Assembly: GCF_000003815.2 (NCBI RefSeq)
Contig: NC_049990.1
Location: 21,852,053-21,902,262, forward strand
Direction: 5' to 3'
Length of the DNA: 50,210 bases
Origin: Branchiostoma floridae
Taxonomy: Eukaryota > Chordata > Leptocardii > Amphioxiformes > Branchiostomatidae
The notes below the pieces were generated by a model that did not search any database, was not told the origin of the DNA, and saw nothing but the letters and a program-made list of their open reading frames with translations. Both the position numbers and the translations under genes were made by a program. Below, piece by piece: positions 1-10,326 of this stretch. Position 1 is the stretch's first letter. The number at the start of each line of letters is the position of its first letter.

Positions 1-210
1 TTTATGCTAATTGATGGACGTCATCAGCCAAAATCCAGATGGCGGGCCGACATTACCTAGATGACGTCATAACGTCATCATATAACATGATAATGGCACA
101 AAAGTTGTTACAATAATTTTGGCTTACAATTACATTATTCTCTACAAATTTCGTGATCCTACGATAAGTAGTTCAGGTGTGGGTCGCAAAAGTTTGTTTA
201 AAAAATTGCT

Positions 211-405
211 GGGGTCAGTTTTGACCCCACTGGACAGTGCATAAACATTCTAGGATAACTTAATCAACAATGAGCAAATCTCGGTAAAAACGTATAGGAA
301 GTTATAGGACATATATACAAACAAACTCATGGAAGGAAATTTGTTTTCGGCCAGAAATGCCATAATGGCACACATCGATATACGCCTGGGGTCAGTTTTG
401 ACCCC
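211..405. repeat. Two copies of an 18-bp palindrome, 177 bp apart
   Basis: The palindrome GGGGTCAGTTTTGACCCC occurs exactly at 211-228 and again at 388-405. It lies in an intron upstream of the first visible eIF2A exon. Each copy can fold as a 7-bp stem. No longer shared flanks are obvious, so it may mark the ends of a short non-autonomous element or be a paired binding site. Confidence 0.7.
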
Positions 406-588
406 ATACGGTGGTTTGAGGGTTAACATGTCCCTTATGATTTGTCTATTATGATTTGAACTACATGTACATGGCAGTATTTATACCAATGGGATTCATG
501 TTTCGGTTCAAAGTGTGTGCAATGTTGATTTTTAGGTCCATTACTGTACTGAGTATTGAAGTAACAATCCCTTTATTGTTCTCTGTAG

Positions 589-2341
589 CATGAAGAGGAG
601 CTGCCACAGAATGAGAGAATGGAGAAAGGAGATGGTAACAGATTTACTTCTACACTGCACTTACATAGTGCCGGATTTGTTCACCTGTATCTTACTTAGA
701 GAAATAGCAATGTCTTCAAGTATGACTTGCATTTGTCATATATTGGTCAGACACAAGAGAAATGCAGGTACTTATGATATATTTGAAGGTATTTTTTAGT
801 CATCAGAAGTACAAAGATAGTCAAGATATACAACATCTTCAAAAGTGAAGTGTTGATAGTAGATAATGATTTCTTTATGTATGATATATGGAAAAACTTT
901 TTTTAAGTCTATAGTTGATGAGATATTATGTGAAAGGTTTAAAAATTACTGATTTTGCATTCTTCTGTTCCAGAAAACCTCTCCAAGGCAGCACTGAAGA
1001 ACAAGAAGAAGAGAGAAGCAAAGAAAGCAAAACAGCAGCAGCAGCAACAAGCACCAGTGGTATGGAAACAAATGAAAATAGACTGATCATACCAACAGTT
1101 TATATGATATCAGATTGACATGGTATTTCTTAATCTACACTGTAGTTCAATGCTGCAATTCTTCTCTCCTCTCCCTAAACTGTTATTTTTGACATGTCAG
1201 TGTTTGTGTGTTTCTTCTCCATGCACACATACATGTAATGTCTTACCAGGACTGTCTCCAGCTTTACATTTTTTGGTCCCACTATCCTTTGGAAGACCAT
1301 GTTGTCGTTTTTATACATGTATTTGTCATTTTAGGCTTACAAAAATACATTAAATTTTCCATCAATTTCATGTCATGAATAGATTTTGGCTACGGATGGG
1401 TTAAATTTTTGTGTCATCCCAACAAGCAAATTTCCGTCCCAAGCCGAATGGACGGGTCTACATCTATACATCCTCCGTTTGTTTGTTTGTTTATTAGGAC
1501 TTCCATTAGTTGAATACATCAAACTATTCTTCCTGGTGTCCGTGTTGCTATTTTTTTAATATGCCAGACCTAGAGACACAAAGTATTATTATGTTTATGG
1601 GGGTGAAGTCTGCCATACATTGGTTATCTCCATATTACAGACTATATTTTTTACTTGATTCTTCGTCAGGACCCTCGTAGCCAGGAGCAGAGGGACGCTC
1701 TCGCCATGGCAACCCACATCCTGGGTGCCCCGCCCCCTTCTGTCACCAGTACTGTGGTTAGTGCTGACTCCGAGAAGAAAATCAAAGGACTTAAGAAGGT
1801 AGGGTTTTTGTTTAATATTCCAATCTGTTAACCATATTTTTAAGCATATGGTACATGTAAATACATTGATGCATGCACATGCTTGTAATATGTTGAGATC
1901 TATGTATTTATGCTGTTCTTGCTGAATTGTTCTGCACAGAAACTGAGACAAATAGAACAACTCAAAGAGCAACAGAAGTCAGGGAAACAGCTGGAGTCGA
2001 ACCAGGTAAGGCTTTTCTTTTCTTGTTTTTTCTTGTTATTCAGTACTGAAATTGTGTTGTCAAACACAACTTTTATTTTTTAAGACTTTAAAAAGTTCTC
2101 CAACATTTATATCATAAAGGATTTGTTGCCTCATAATGTGATTACATATACTTAATTTAACGTAAGAAAAAAAAACAAATCAGATCTTCCATGGTAAGGT
2201 CCCAGTCAACAGGAACCTTGGTGTGCAACATTTTTTCTGTGTATTTCTCTAACATGTCTCCCATGTATGTTCCAGCTTGAGAAGATAAAGGGAGAAGCTG
2301 CCTTACTAAAGGAACTGGAACAGCTGGAACTGGGCAGTTAG
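589..2341 (+). CDS. EIF2A: Eukaryotic translation initiation factor 2A (eIF2A), C-terminal exons
   Basis: eIF2A is a cytosolic WD-repeat factor that can deliver initiator tRNA to ribosomes independently of the eIF2 trimer. Only the C-terminal 130 codons are here; the beta-propeller exons lie left of the window. Exons are 589-634, 974-1059, 1670-1798, 1940-2005 and 2276-2341, all with AG/GT borders and matching phases. The translation contains ENLSKAALKNKKKREAKKAK, a poly-Gln run, EKKIKGLKKKLRQIEQLKEQ and LEKIKGEAALLKELEQLELG before a TAG stop at 2339-2341. This follows the conserved lysine-rich and coiled-coil tail of animal eIF2A almost residue by residue, including the final acidic ELE-x-LELG. 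The GC-richer exon 1670-1798 carries a Pro/Ser/Thr-rich linker. Family assignment is firm; exon 589-634 (HEEELPQNERMEKGDG) rests on phase and splice sites only. Confidence 0.92.
1315..1465 (+). repeat. Dispersed repeat, copy 1 of 2 in window
   Basis: The stretch from CATTTTAGGCTTACAAAA through CCCAACAAGCAAAT to GACGGGTCT recurs in the same orientation at 38560-38695. It lies in an eIF2A intron. The class is unknown. Confidence 0.6.
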
Positions 2342-2716
2342 CAACACGTGTAGAGTGATAGTATAGACAACACTAGTCTAGTTTTGCACTGAAGACCTTG
2401 GAAACCTTGACTGTTGTCATTGCCACTACTGTACAGTATTCACTGGTACTCGATCATCGTTTTTGCATAACACTCTTGTTCGAAGAATCACTTAAAGTTA
2501 AATGTCATGTCTCCAAAGTATTAAGGTGCTCTCATACCCTTAACTTTTGTTTTGTTCAAAGGTACTGATCCACAAATATGATTATATCAAATAGCTCCAG
2601 CAAGGTTTTATTGAAGTTATCACAAGTAGATACATGTACTACGATGTAGTATGAAGAGAAAGTAAGTATAAGGAATGTATCAGATATCGTTCAAACAAGC
2701 TTGACTTGCTTAAGCA

Positions 2717-2722
2717 AATAAA
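2717..2722 (+). terminator. Candidate polyadenylation signal for eIF2A
   Basis: AATAAA lies 375 bases after the eIF2A stop codon. A second AATAAA at 3031-3036 is an alternative. No cDNA evidence is available to choose between them. Confidence 0.45.
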
Positions 2723-3239
2723 ACTTTATACTGTATCAGAGAGTGAAGCAAGACTTCTGGTACATTGTATTGATGACCGTAACTACTTAACTTGCCAGAA
2801 GAGAAATGCCAGTTTGCATGGCAATAGTAACTTTACATATCAAGCATATATAAAAGTAAGATCAATGCTTTTATATGGACCAGTTAATCACAAACCATGA
2901 TATTGCCTTTACTAAAAAGCTTCCAACAAAGGCAATGGTAGTGCACATACTGATCTATCATTCATATGACATGATGATTATAAAAAAAATCATATGTTTC
3001 TCACCTTTCTTATCTGTAGCTTAAACAGAAAATAAATCCTCTTGTGACAAAACACAAGTTGAAATATTTTGCTTCTTTTACTTTTGAGGCACTATTACAT
3101 TTAAGATGCACAAATAACATCTTGTCCAATTTTATCTAAACTGACAAACAGCTTGTCACAATGCAAATACAAGTAGAAAATTCATTGCTGGATCCTAGAA
3201 CTTGTGCTGAAGCTTTGACCTGAAACGTTGATTTCTTTA

Positions 3240-3482
3240 AGGTGTTGTCTCACTGCACTTGGGGCACCGGTGCGACACTGCGGGGTTCTAAAGGTGTCTC
3301 AATGAATTTCAGAGATAAAGACCAGATTTTCTTAGGTTTTGTGTATTTTGTTGTCTTAGTCATACTTTTACGTATTACACAATATCTAAGTTTTTCAAAT
3401 CTGCAAAACTAACACAACAGTGTCGCAGTAAACAAACCCCACAGTGCCGCACTGGTACCCCAAGTGCAGTGAGATACCACCT
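3240..3482. mobile_element. MITE with about 47-bp terminal inverted repeats
   Basis: The left end (3240-3288; GGTGTTGTCTCACTGCACTT) and the reverse complement of the right end (3435-3482; GGTGGTATCTCACTGCACTT) match through TTGGGGYACCRGTGCGRCACTG. The internal 150 bases are AT-rich and non-coding. The right end sits five bases from the stop codon of the CCDC127-like gene on the minus strand. A related, more diverged copy is at 8037-8243 and shares internal sequence. Confidence 0.82.
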
Positions 3483-3487
3483 TTACT

Positions 3488-4592
3488 TCAGTTCTGGCTT
3501 TCCAATTTTTCTTTAAGCTCGTAATTTTCCTGCTGCATCAGTCTCTCCTTCTCCAAACTAACGCTCCTCTCCTGTCGCAGCTTTCTGTTGTTTTCCCGCA
3601 GAGTCTGATTCTCCTCTTTCAGCTGAGACATGTAACGATCGCTTTTCTGCTTTACCATGTTCTGACTTGTTAAAACTTCAGTCAGGTTGGAATTTTCCAG
3701 CTGCAACCTTGCTAGGTTACCACGAAGTTTGCTAATCCTTTGCCACAGCCTCTTGTAGTCTTCCTTAATTGTATGATTCGCTTCTTCAAGATACGTGATA
3801 TATTCTAGATCTATCTCCTTTGGTTCATGCAGGCCTCTTAGCTTTTCATACAGCTTAGAGCTTTCTTGTTGTGTAGTTTTTAGATTATCATGACTGGTGC
3901 TGCATTGCTGGTCATGGCAATCCTTCTTGGTCTGTGATATTTCAGCTTTATGCTTCTCTTGTTTCTTTTTCTTCTTGTTTTTCGATGTATCATGAACGAA
4001 GCATGCTGTGAAGAGGCAAGATCCATCAATGTTACAACTTGCAGGATTGTGACTTGGTGTAAAGCAAAATAAAGCTGCGACAATGTTTATGTTTAGGTTA
4101 CAGGTTTTTCACAACAACTCACTTTGTACACAAAGCCACATAGCGTGGGAACCCAAGGTGCCAACTAAGTAAACCCATTTATTAGATTATTCCTCATGAA
4201 TGGAACAATGCAATAGATACACGAATGCTTTGAAAGGCAACAATGCAGATCAACCCCTCTAAAAAGATGCATATGCTTAGTAATACATGTACATAAAAGC
4301 ACAAGTTTTGCACAAATGCTAACTTTACCAAAGAATGATAATGGCACTTTTTTTCTATGCCATATGGTACAACAAAACACTGAAAGAAAAGCCAGCAATC
4401 TACAATAAATACAATAAGAATGAGTCCAGCAAAAACATGATATTTACAGATATGATTCACAGACTATAATGTCTCATTGAGAAAAACTGATTGACAAAGA
4501 TACGTACCAAAAAGAAAGAAGACTATGAGGGCTGGCATCAGGAAAACCACCAGCCCACTCCAGTTGCCAAGTGAGATATGGTTCTCTTCCAT
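3488..4592 (-). CDS. CCDC127-like membrane/coiled-coil protein A, lacking the C-terminal domain
   Basis: Two exons. Exon 1 is 4592-4508 (start MEENHISLGN; donor GTACGT) and exon 2 is 4005-3488 (acceptor CTCTTCACAG, TGA stop). The phase-1 join gives 200 residues. Residues 12-30 (WSGLVVFLMPALIVFFLFA) form one hydrophobic segment. A lysine-rich patch (KNKKKKKQEK) follows, then about 150 residues of coiled coil with two copies of a 56-residue unit centred on YITYLEEANHTIKEDY and YMSQLKEENQTLRENN. The same unit occurs in neighbours C and D. Unlike them, A ends at KLESQN and has no CCDC127-type C-terminal domain. A MITE begins five bases beyond the stop, so loss by insertion is plausible. Known: vertebrate CCDC127 is a single gene with an N-terminal hydrophobic segment and coiled coil. 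Inferred: a membrane-anchored coiled-coil protein; the cellular role is unknown. Confidence 0.65.
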
Positions 4593-4640
4593 ACTTTGTG
4601 CCACTCTGACTCAGGTCTGCTCACTTACACAACTGTCACG

Positions 4641-4814
4641 CTACGCAACTCTTTTTCTCAGGCCATCAAAGGTTATCCAATAGACGAGTACGAATAAATA
4701 AATAAAAAAGCAGATCAAGATTGCTGGCGTCAGGAAAACCACAAAGATATTGTCTGCTGTCTGCCAGTTTCTCAGATCATCCTCTTCCATACCATCCATC
4801 TTTGTGAAACTCAT
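4641..4814 (-). CDS. 57-codon open frame paralogous to the first exon of protein A
   Basis: This frame runs from an ATG at 4814 to a TAG at 4641-4643 and encodes MSFTKMDGMEEDDLRN, then a long hydrophobic stretch (IFVVFLTPAILICFFIYLFV) and a basic tail. The MEE-x-NW-x-VVFL-P-L core aligns with exon 1 of the gene at 3488-4592. The upstream DNA is also duplicated: the ACTGTCAC and CAGGCC motifs at 4620-4665 recur at 4818-4862. This is a tandem duplicate of promoter plus first exon. A GTACTC donor exists, but its phase does not fit the acceptor used by gene A. It may encode a small membrane protein or be a stranded exon. Confidence 0.45.
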   Translation of the reverse strand: MSFTKMDGMEEDDLRNWQTADNIFVVFLTPAILICFFIYLFVLVYWITFDGLRKRVA

Positions 4815-5937
4815 CTGGTCATTTACACCACTGTCACAGCGTGTGAATTTTTCCCAGGCCGTTAGTGGTAAACCAATTGGAAGCAGTGTGAAGAAAATTT
4901 AGAGGGGGTGTGGCCTGATTATCTGACAGACGTAACTATTGAGAAGAAAATGCTCACTCACTTCTTTATTACAATGTGTTTATTGCAGTCATTACCACAC
5001 ATGGAAGGATCACCAGCATTTACATGCTATCAATTATGCGCTGATTGGACTAAGGATACTTGTAAAGGTCACTCTTGTAACGATTTTAATCCAATGAAAC
5101 AGCCTGTGTTACTTGGTGTTACACAATCTCTCGCTTGTTAGGTGGTGGAAACTGTAAGGCCAGCCGCTAGGAGCGCAATTTTAGTCAGGCTAATCAAACA
5201 GTGATTTACGGGAGTCTTTATACTTGATGTACCTACATGTACATTACACCATAGTTACCCAGTCTTTCCTACCAGCAGTCTTTGAGAACCTGTTATTATT
5301 TCATTCCTACATGTCCTTCATCATCTCCACTTTTACAGCAGAAGACAAGAATTAAAGCACCATAGTCCATGTTGGCGATAGGGTTACATTGAAGGAAAAT
5401 TTCAATTTCAATCCTCTCCCTTGTATGATAGTAAATGTTTGAACCTATGTACAGAGCGAATTATGACATGGAGTTATCTGCTGCTTTGAGAAACTTCATT
5501 AATTAATTTGTACGTAATAGTTTCAGCAAATTGTTTCCCCTTTCAGACAGTCCATAGTAGGATGCCTACTTAAGGTCAGTGCCTTGAAGTTGAAGGGGTG
5601 TTCTGATTCTGCAGATAATGTTTTACTGGATTGCAAAAAAAATTATTGTATTGACCACTTTACATTGAATTTGGATCAGACAGCGGCAATATATACAGCA
5701 AGTATATTCTCATCACCCCTAAGTACCCTTCAGATGAACTGCAGTCCCACACAACACACTAGTATAGTATCATGTTGCTATTTAGGGGTAGTCAACCTTC
5801 AAAGTGGGTGGTGTTTTGATCTTCAAAAGCTATTTATAATGTGTTTCAGGATACTTTGTGCATTCATAGGATCAGCAGCTTAATTTTGATTTAGGCTAAA
5901 AATTGACTTCTGTCTTTGTTTGCCTTAAAAATGATGA
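4815..5937. other. Intergenic, about 1.1 kb
   Basis: After the duplicated 5' sequence (4818-4885) no coding frame with splice support or recognisable repeat was found on either strand. It contains the presumed 3' flank of the minus-strand gene at 5938-7180. Confidence 0.5.
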
Positions 5938-6256
5938 CTAGCGAGAGTCTTGATCCAGTTTCTCAGATGACAGTTTCTCCCTCTCCTTATCTACCACCCC
6001 CTTCCACTTCCTCCACTCTTTCCACATCAGGTATCCATGTTCCTCTGGTCTTGGTCCACAGTAGTTATCATACTTGAAAATCTTGTGTAGGCCAGATGGA
6101 ACCCCAAGACCTCGTGCATGAATATTGGCTTCCGCCTCTCCCAACATCTGTTGTTCTAAGAGCTGACGATGTGACTGGGTTTTTATGGGATTCCAGTCAC
6201 TACATTTCATATCCTGTCTTTTTCGTAGCTGGTCTTTAAGCCTAGAAAGGTACTCT

Positions 6257-6344
6257 TCCTTCACACAAATGTCTCTTTCTTTCTGCCTATATGCTTCATG
6301 TCCTTCACACAAATGTCTCTTTCTTTCTGCCTATATGCTTCATG
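6257..6344. repeat. Exact 44-bp tandem duplication inside gene B
   Basis: The 44 bases at 6257-6300 are repeated without change at 6301-6344. Because 44 is not a multiple of three, the duplication breaks the coding frame between the heptad region and the C-terminal domain. Complete identity points to a very recent event. Confidence 0.9.
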
Positions 6345-6371
6345 TTGGTGTTCTTTTAATTCCTTTTGAAG

Positions 6372-6622
6372 TTGGTTCACTTGTGTCTTGGTTTGTTGGA
6401 GTTCCTCTAATGTCTTGTCCAACTGTGTCTTGCACTGGTCCAATTGTGTCTTGCACTTGTCCAACTGTGTCTTGCTCTGGTCCAATTGTGTCTTGCACTC
6501 GTCCAACTGTGTCTTGCTCTGGTCCACCTGTGTTTTGCTCTGTTCCACCTGTATTTTGCTCTGGTCCACCTGTATTTTGCTTAGGTCCACCTGTGTTGTG
6601 CTCTGGTCTACCTGTATCTTGG
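6372..6622 (-). repeat. 21-bp coding minisatellite encoding coiled-coil heptads
   Basis: On the minus strand about twelve 21-bp units encode seven-residue blocks (DLSKIQV, DQSKIQV, EQSKTQV, DQSKTQL, DECKTQL, DKCKTQL and variants). Period and coiled-coil heptad coincide exactly. Alternate S/C positions give a cysteine-rich stripe. Confidence 0.85.
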
Positions 6623-7180
6623 TGTGTTGTTTTTTTCTTTCTTTCTCCCTTTTGTCTACCTTGTGGACAATCCAACCTGTAACAAAACCTTGAATTAGTA
6701 TTGAAAGCCAGATATGCTACAATATAATGATTTAGATTTATTGAAACTTATATATACTTTTCAGTACTTGCATTTTCAAGTAGTTTCAGGCATGTTTGGC
6801 ACTTACTGAAGTTAAGTGAGGTGAAGGGTTGTAATCGAAGGAGGAAGGTAAAATATGCATATAAATGAAAGTGTAGCACAAATAATGGTGTTGCCATTTC
6901 ATCATGTTGACTACATTGTACTAACATCTTTTGTGAGGCTATAAAATTACCTTTGAATTTGGTGAAAAGCCAAGGGCACACCAGTCCTGTATATATGTAC
7001 ACCCACACACCTCCACAGTATGATATCTGTTAATATGACCATGTTATATGGTGCATTGAAAGATCCAACATATGTACCGACAAGCGGTGGCACCACGGTG
7101 GGTACAATGTAGCCCATCAGCCAGCCCCAGCCATCTGGCTTTCCTGCAGCCCCAGGGTTGTTCAGGTCGTTATCTCGCAT

Positions 7181-8036
7181 TTGGAAGGCAGAAATCTGTG
7201 CCACTTGTACAACTTCCAGGGATGCTGATAATTCAGTACTTTATCCAATCCTATAGAAAAGTACATGAATGCAAGGTGTTACTGTATCTCATCTATATAA
7301 ATGTCAGGAAAGAAAGCAAACTCACACATTAATTGTAGCTGTTATGCCAACTGTACAAACTTTCTTTCTCATTAATTTCTTGACTTACAGAATAACATAT
7401 TACTGAAGAAACAGACAGAAACAAAACCATAACCTCGTCTATGAGGATAATACATAGCTAAGGAAACACAAACATACCTCTTCACAAAGGTAAAATAGAA
7501 AAAAAAACTTGTCAAATTTGAATAGACTGCTGACTTACCCAGTGTTCAGGACCAGTGGGCGTAACTTCCAACCCTGCATGGGAAAGGGCAAATATGACAG
7601 TCTGCTGACATGGCCAGTATTGTTGTGTTACCATGGAAATAAACAATTCAGCCAATCATCTCTGTTCCTTATGTTGAAACTTTGGACTCCAGTTGACTGA
7701 GCCTTGGTAATGTCTGTTTAACTCTGATAAGAGTAGATCTATGTAGGGACTCTGTGAACCCCTGTTCCAAAGTCCATGCAATGCAAAATGTATGAAAACA
7801 ATGTGACATGCATATATAACGTTATGTATATAAATCAAATACCTGAGACACAATTTATTACTTTGAACCCCAAAAAGTTGTTTTTGTACTATTTTGTCAT
7901 TGTTGATAAGGTTCTTATTGAAGGATATTTATTGGGTCTCTATAATCGCTTGTTGTATAGTGCCCTTTGTTGAAGAAGTGCATTAAGATTATAGATCAAT
8001 CAATACAAATGCCAATGGATCCTCTAAATGTTTATA
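7181..8036. other. Intergenic upstream of gene B
   Basis: This stretch holds the presumed promoter of gene B immediately above 7180. No coding exon or clear repeat was recognised. Confidence 0.45.
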
Positions 8037-8243
8037 CGCCCTTTCCATTAGGATGGCGCTCTCGCCATGCTCTCTCTGCAACCTAAAACTTGACAAAATT
8101 GTATAGAAAAGATTTTTTGTGTGTTTTGTTGTCCTCTCTGTCACACTTTTTCATGCTGTATGATATACCCAATTTGAAATCAAAGGCCACACATCCTATT
8201 AAGGTCACAGTGAGATAGCCATCTAGTGGAAAGGGGGGCTTTC
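8037..8243. mobile_element. MITE related to the one at 3240-3482
   Basis: The left end CCCTTTCCATTAGGATGGC is matched by the reverse complement of the right end (CCCTTTCCACTAGATGGC). The inside shares the AGATTTT...TTTTGTTGTC...CACTTTT string with the element at 3240-3482, indicating one family with diverged termini. Confidence 0.65.
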
Positions 8244-8921
8244 AACTAACATGCTAAACCTGCTAAATAGCTATTTCCCATGAACTGATGTATATGTAGA
8301 GTGTAGACAAAGACATTGCCAGCAATTCAATTTTAATTTTCACCGCAGGTCTTGCTATATGTATCTCCCTAACAATGCAATATTGGTAATTTACATGAAA
8401 TTTCTATACACATTATACAATGTACAGTGTACATTCCTTCCTAGCAGCAGTCATATACAATTTGTAACTTTGTGGTCTTTCTTTCATAGTAAGATTTCTC
8501 TTAAGTAAATCCCTTGTTCATGTAACTTTAATTAATATTGTAACTGTCATATTACTTTGTTACAAAGTAATGGTCTAAAATCAAGCCATTTTCTAGCATT
8601 TATACTAGATGACAAATTTACAGTGTATTTAGGAACAGTTGATCATTCAAATCTGGAGAGGTTAGGAAAGATCTTATAGGATATTAGACAATGGAGCAAT
8701 CACATAACCCATTCTTTCATATCATTCTGTTATAACTTTGCAAACTTTGTGAATCAGTCTAAATCAACAGGAATTATGATACAGGGAACTATCATTAGAT
8801 TTCTGAACTTTCTTTACTGTATAGCTTTAGCAAATTGTTTCACTGTTTTAAATGAGGTTGCTTCAGCATAAGTATTTAGGAAGAATTTGTATCCTTGATG
8901 CTACTCTAGCTTTCATAATTG
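8244..8921. other. Intergenic, 3' flank of gene C
   Basis: AT-rich sequence between the MITE and the stop codon of gene C. No coding sequence recognised. Confidence 0.5.
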
Positions 8922-10326
8922 TTAATTCTTGCGTGGATCCTGAGCCAATCTCTCAGCCAACAGTTTATACTTCTCCCTCTCTACCTCCATCTTCCACTGC
9001 CTCCAAAATGTCCACATTAGTCTCCCATGATCCTCTGGTCTCTGTGCGCAGTAGTCGTCGTACTTGAAGATCTCGCGCAGAGCTGCCGGAACGCGGAGAC
9101 CGCGAGCGTGGACGCTGGTGTCCGCCTCTCCCAACATCTGTCGCTCTAGGTGCTCCCGATGCCAGCTGCTCTTCATGGGGTTCCAGTAACTACACTTCAT
9201 GTCTTGTCTCTCTCGTAGCTGCTTCTCTAGCTTGGTAAGGTATTCCTCCTTTGCACGGATCTCTCGTTCCTTCTGTTTGTACGCCTGCGAGTCCTTCAAA
9301 GTGAAACCAAAGGGTCCCATTCTGGCTTCCTTCGGACTTTCCGGTTCCTTCGAAACATTTGTTTCTACATATGCATCGCTAAGCCTTTGTGCAAGCTGGT
9401 ATATTTGCTCTTGCTGTTTCTTGTAGTCTTGCTTGAGGGTTTGGTTTTCTTCTTCCAGCTTTGAGATGTAGTGTTGATCCCTTTCCTTGACTTCGTGATG
9501 ACTTGCCAGCTTTGCACGCAGCTTAGAGTTTTCTTCTTGCACGCTTGTCAGTTTGTCACGAACAGTGCCACTTTCTTGCTCAAGATGGTCCATCTGTATC
9601 TTGGCTTTCAAGGTTTCATGTTGGTGTTCTTTCTCCAACTTTTGTTTCTCCTTTTCATCAGTCCTGTGGACAATCCAAGCTGTAAAATGAGAATTATATT
9701 TAGTCCAAACCAATGTAGGAATCAAACTATTTACTTGAACTCAAGTACTGCCACTTCATTGAATTGATTGAGTTTTGGGTCTGTTTTGGCACCTAATGAA
9801 GTGAAGTAGGGGGTCAGGGTTGTAAAACGGGTCAGTTGTTTGCCAAGCCTGATCACCAATACTTGAACTTTATCAGGTGAAACATCTGCTCAGGAATTCT
9901 TTTATATATTACTAGTAGTAGTACGCCTGAGACCAAGGGCATAATACAATGTCCTTTCAAGACATGGTAAAAATTATACTGCATCACAGATGCCATTCAT
10001 TCTCAAATCCATAAAACAAGAAATCAAACCTAAGGTATTAAGTATGTCGTCTATGAATGAATGACACANNNNNNNNNNNNNNNNNNNNNNNNNNNNNNNN
10101 NNNNNNNNNNNNNNNNNNNNNNNNNNNNNNNNNNNNNNNNNNNNNNNNNNNNNNNNNNNNNNNNNNNNGACTATTTTGACCTGCCAAACGAACGTTACGT
10201 ACCGACAAGCGGCGGCACCACGGCCGGTATAACGAAGCCCAGCAGCCAGCTCCAGCCGTCTGGCTCCCCCGGTATGTTCCCTGCCGCCCCGGGACGGTTC
10301 AGGTCGTTCTCCCGCATACGTGTCAT
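8922..10326 (-). CDS. CCDC127-like membrane/coiled-coil protein C
   Basis: Exon 1 is 10326-10203 (41 codons, phase 1, donor GTACGT) and exon 2 is 9679-8922 (acceptor TTACAG, TAA stop), giving 293 residues. The N-terminus MTRMRENDLNRPGAAGN leads into a Gly/Trp/Pro-rich hydrophobic segment (PDGWSWLLGFVIPAVVPPLV), then WIVHRTDEKEKQ. The coiled coil has one copy of the family unit (YISKLEEENQTLKQDYKKQQ). The C-terminal 120 residues carry RERQDMKCSYWNPMK, LRVPAALREIFKYDDYC and HGRLMWTFWRQWKMEVEREK. The matching spacing of RQ-x-x-x-C, IF-x-x-D-x-YC and GRLMW in vertebrate CCDC127 is the reason for the call. Human CCDC127 has been catalogued as mitochondrial; its molecular role is not settled. The intron contains a 100-N gap. 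C is head-to-head with D, 404 bp apart. Confidence 0.75.
10069..10168. other. Assembly gap of 100 N
   Basis: Exactly 100 N, the conventional size for a gap of unknown length, inside the intron of gene C. The true intron length is unknown. Confidence 0.99.

Larger units (their letters stand above)
5938..7180 (-). pseudogene. CCDC127-like gene B, frameshifted by a 44-bp duplication
   Basis: Exon 1 is 7180-7078 (MRDNDLNNPG...PDGWGWLMGYIVPTVVPPLV, phase 1, donor GTACAT). Exon 2 starts at 6676 after a TTACAG acceptor. Reading on gives WIVHKVDKREKERKK, then about a dozen near-perfect heptads of the type DQSKTQL/DKCKTQL, then HQHEAYRQKERDICVK. There a 44-bp tandem duplication (6257-6344) shifts the frame and ends translation at 6261-6263, predicting a 172-residue product. 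The other frame (to a TAG at 5938) still encodes the C-terminal domain: YLSRLKDQLRKRQDMKCSDW, IHARGLGVPSGLHKIFKYDNYC and GYLMWKEWRKW, aligning with C, D and CCDC127. Everything except the duplication looks maintained, so the defect is recent, polymorphic or an assembly error. Confidence 0.65.

Noticed and set aside
6185-6693. Long plus-strand open frames rich in Cys/Ser/Pro opposite gene B
   Set aside because: They are the complement of the 21-bp heptad repeat; a stop-free repeat unit is open in several frames. The minus-strand reading has splice sites and paralogues.
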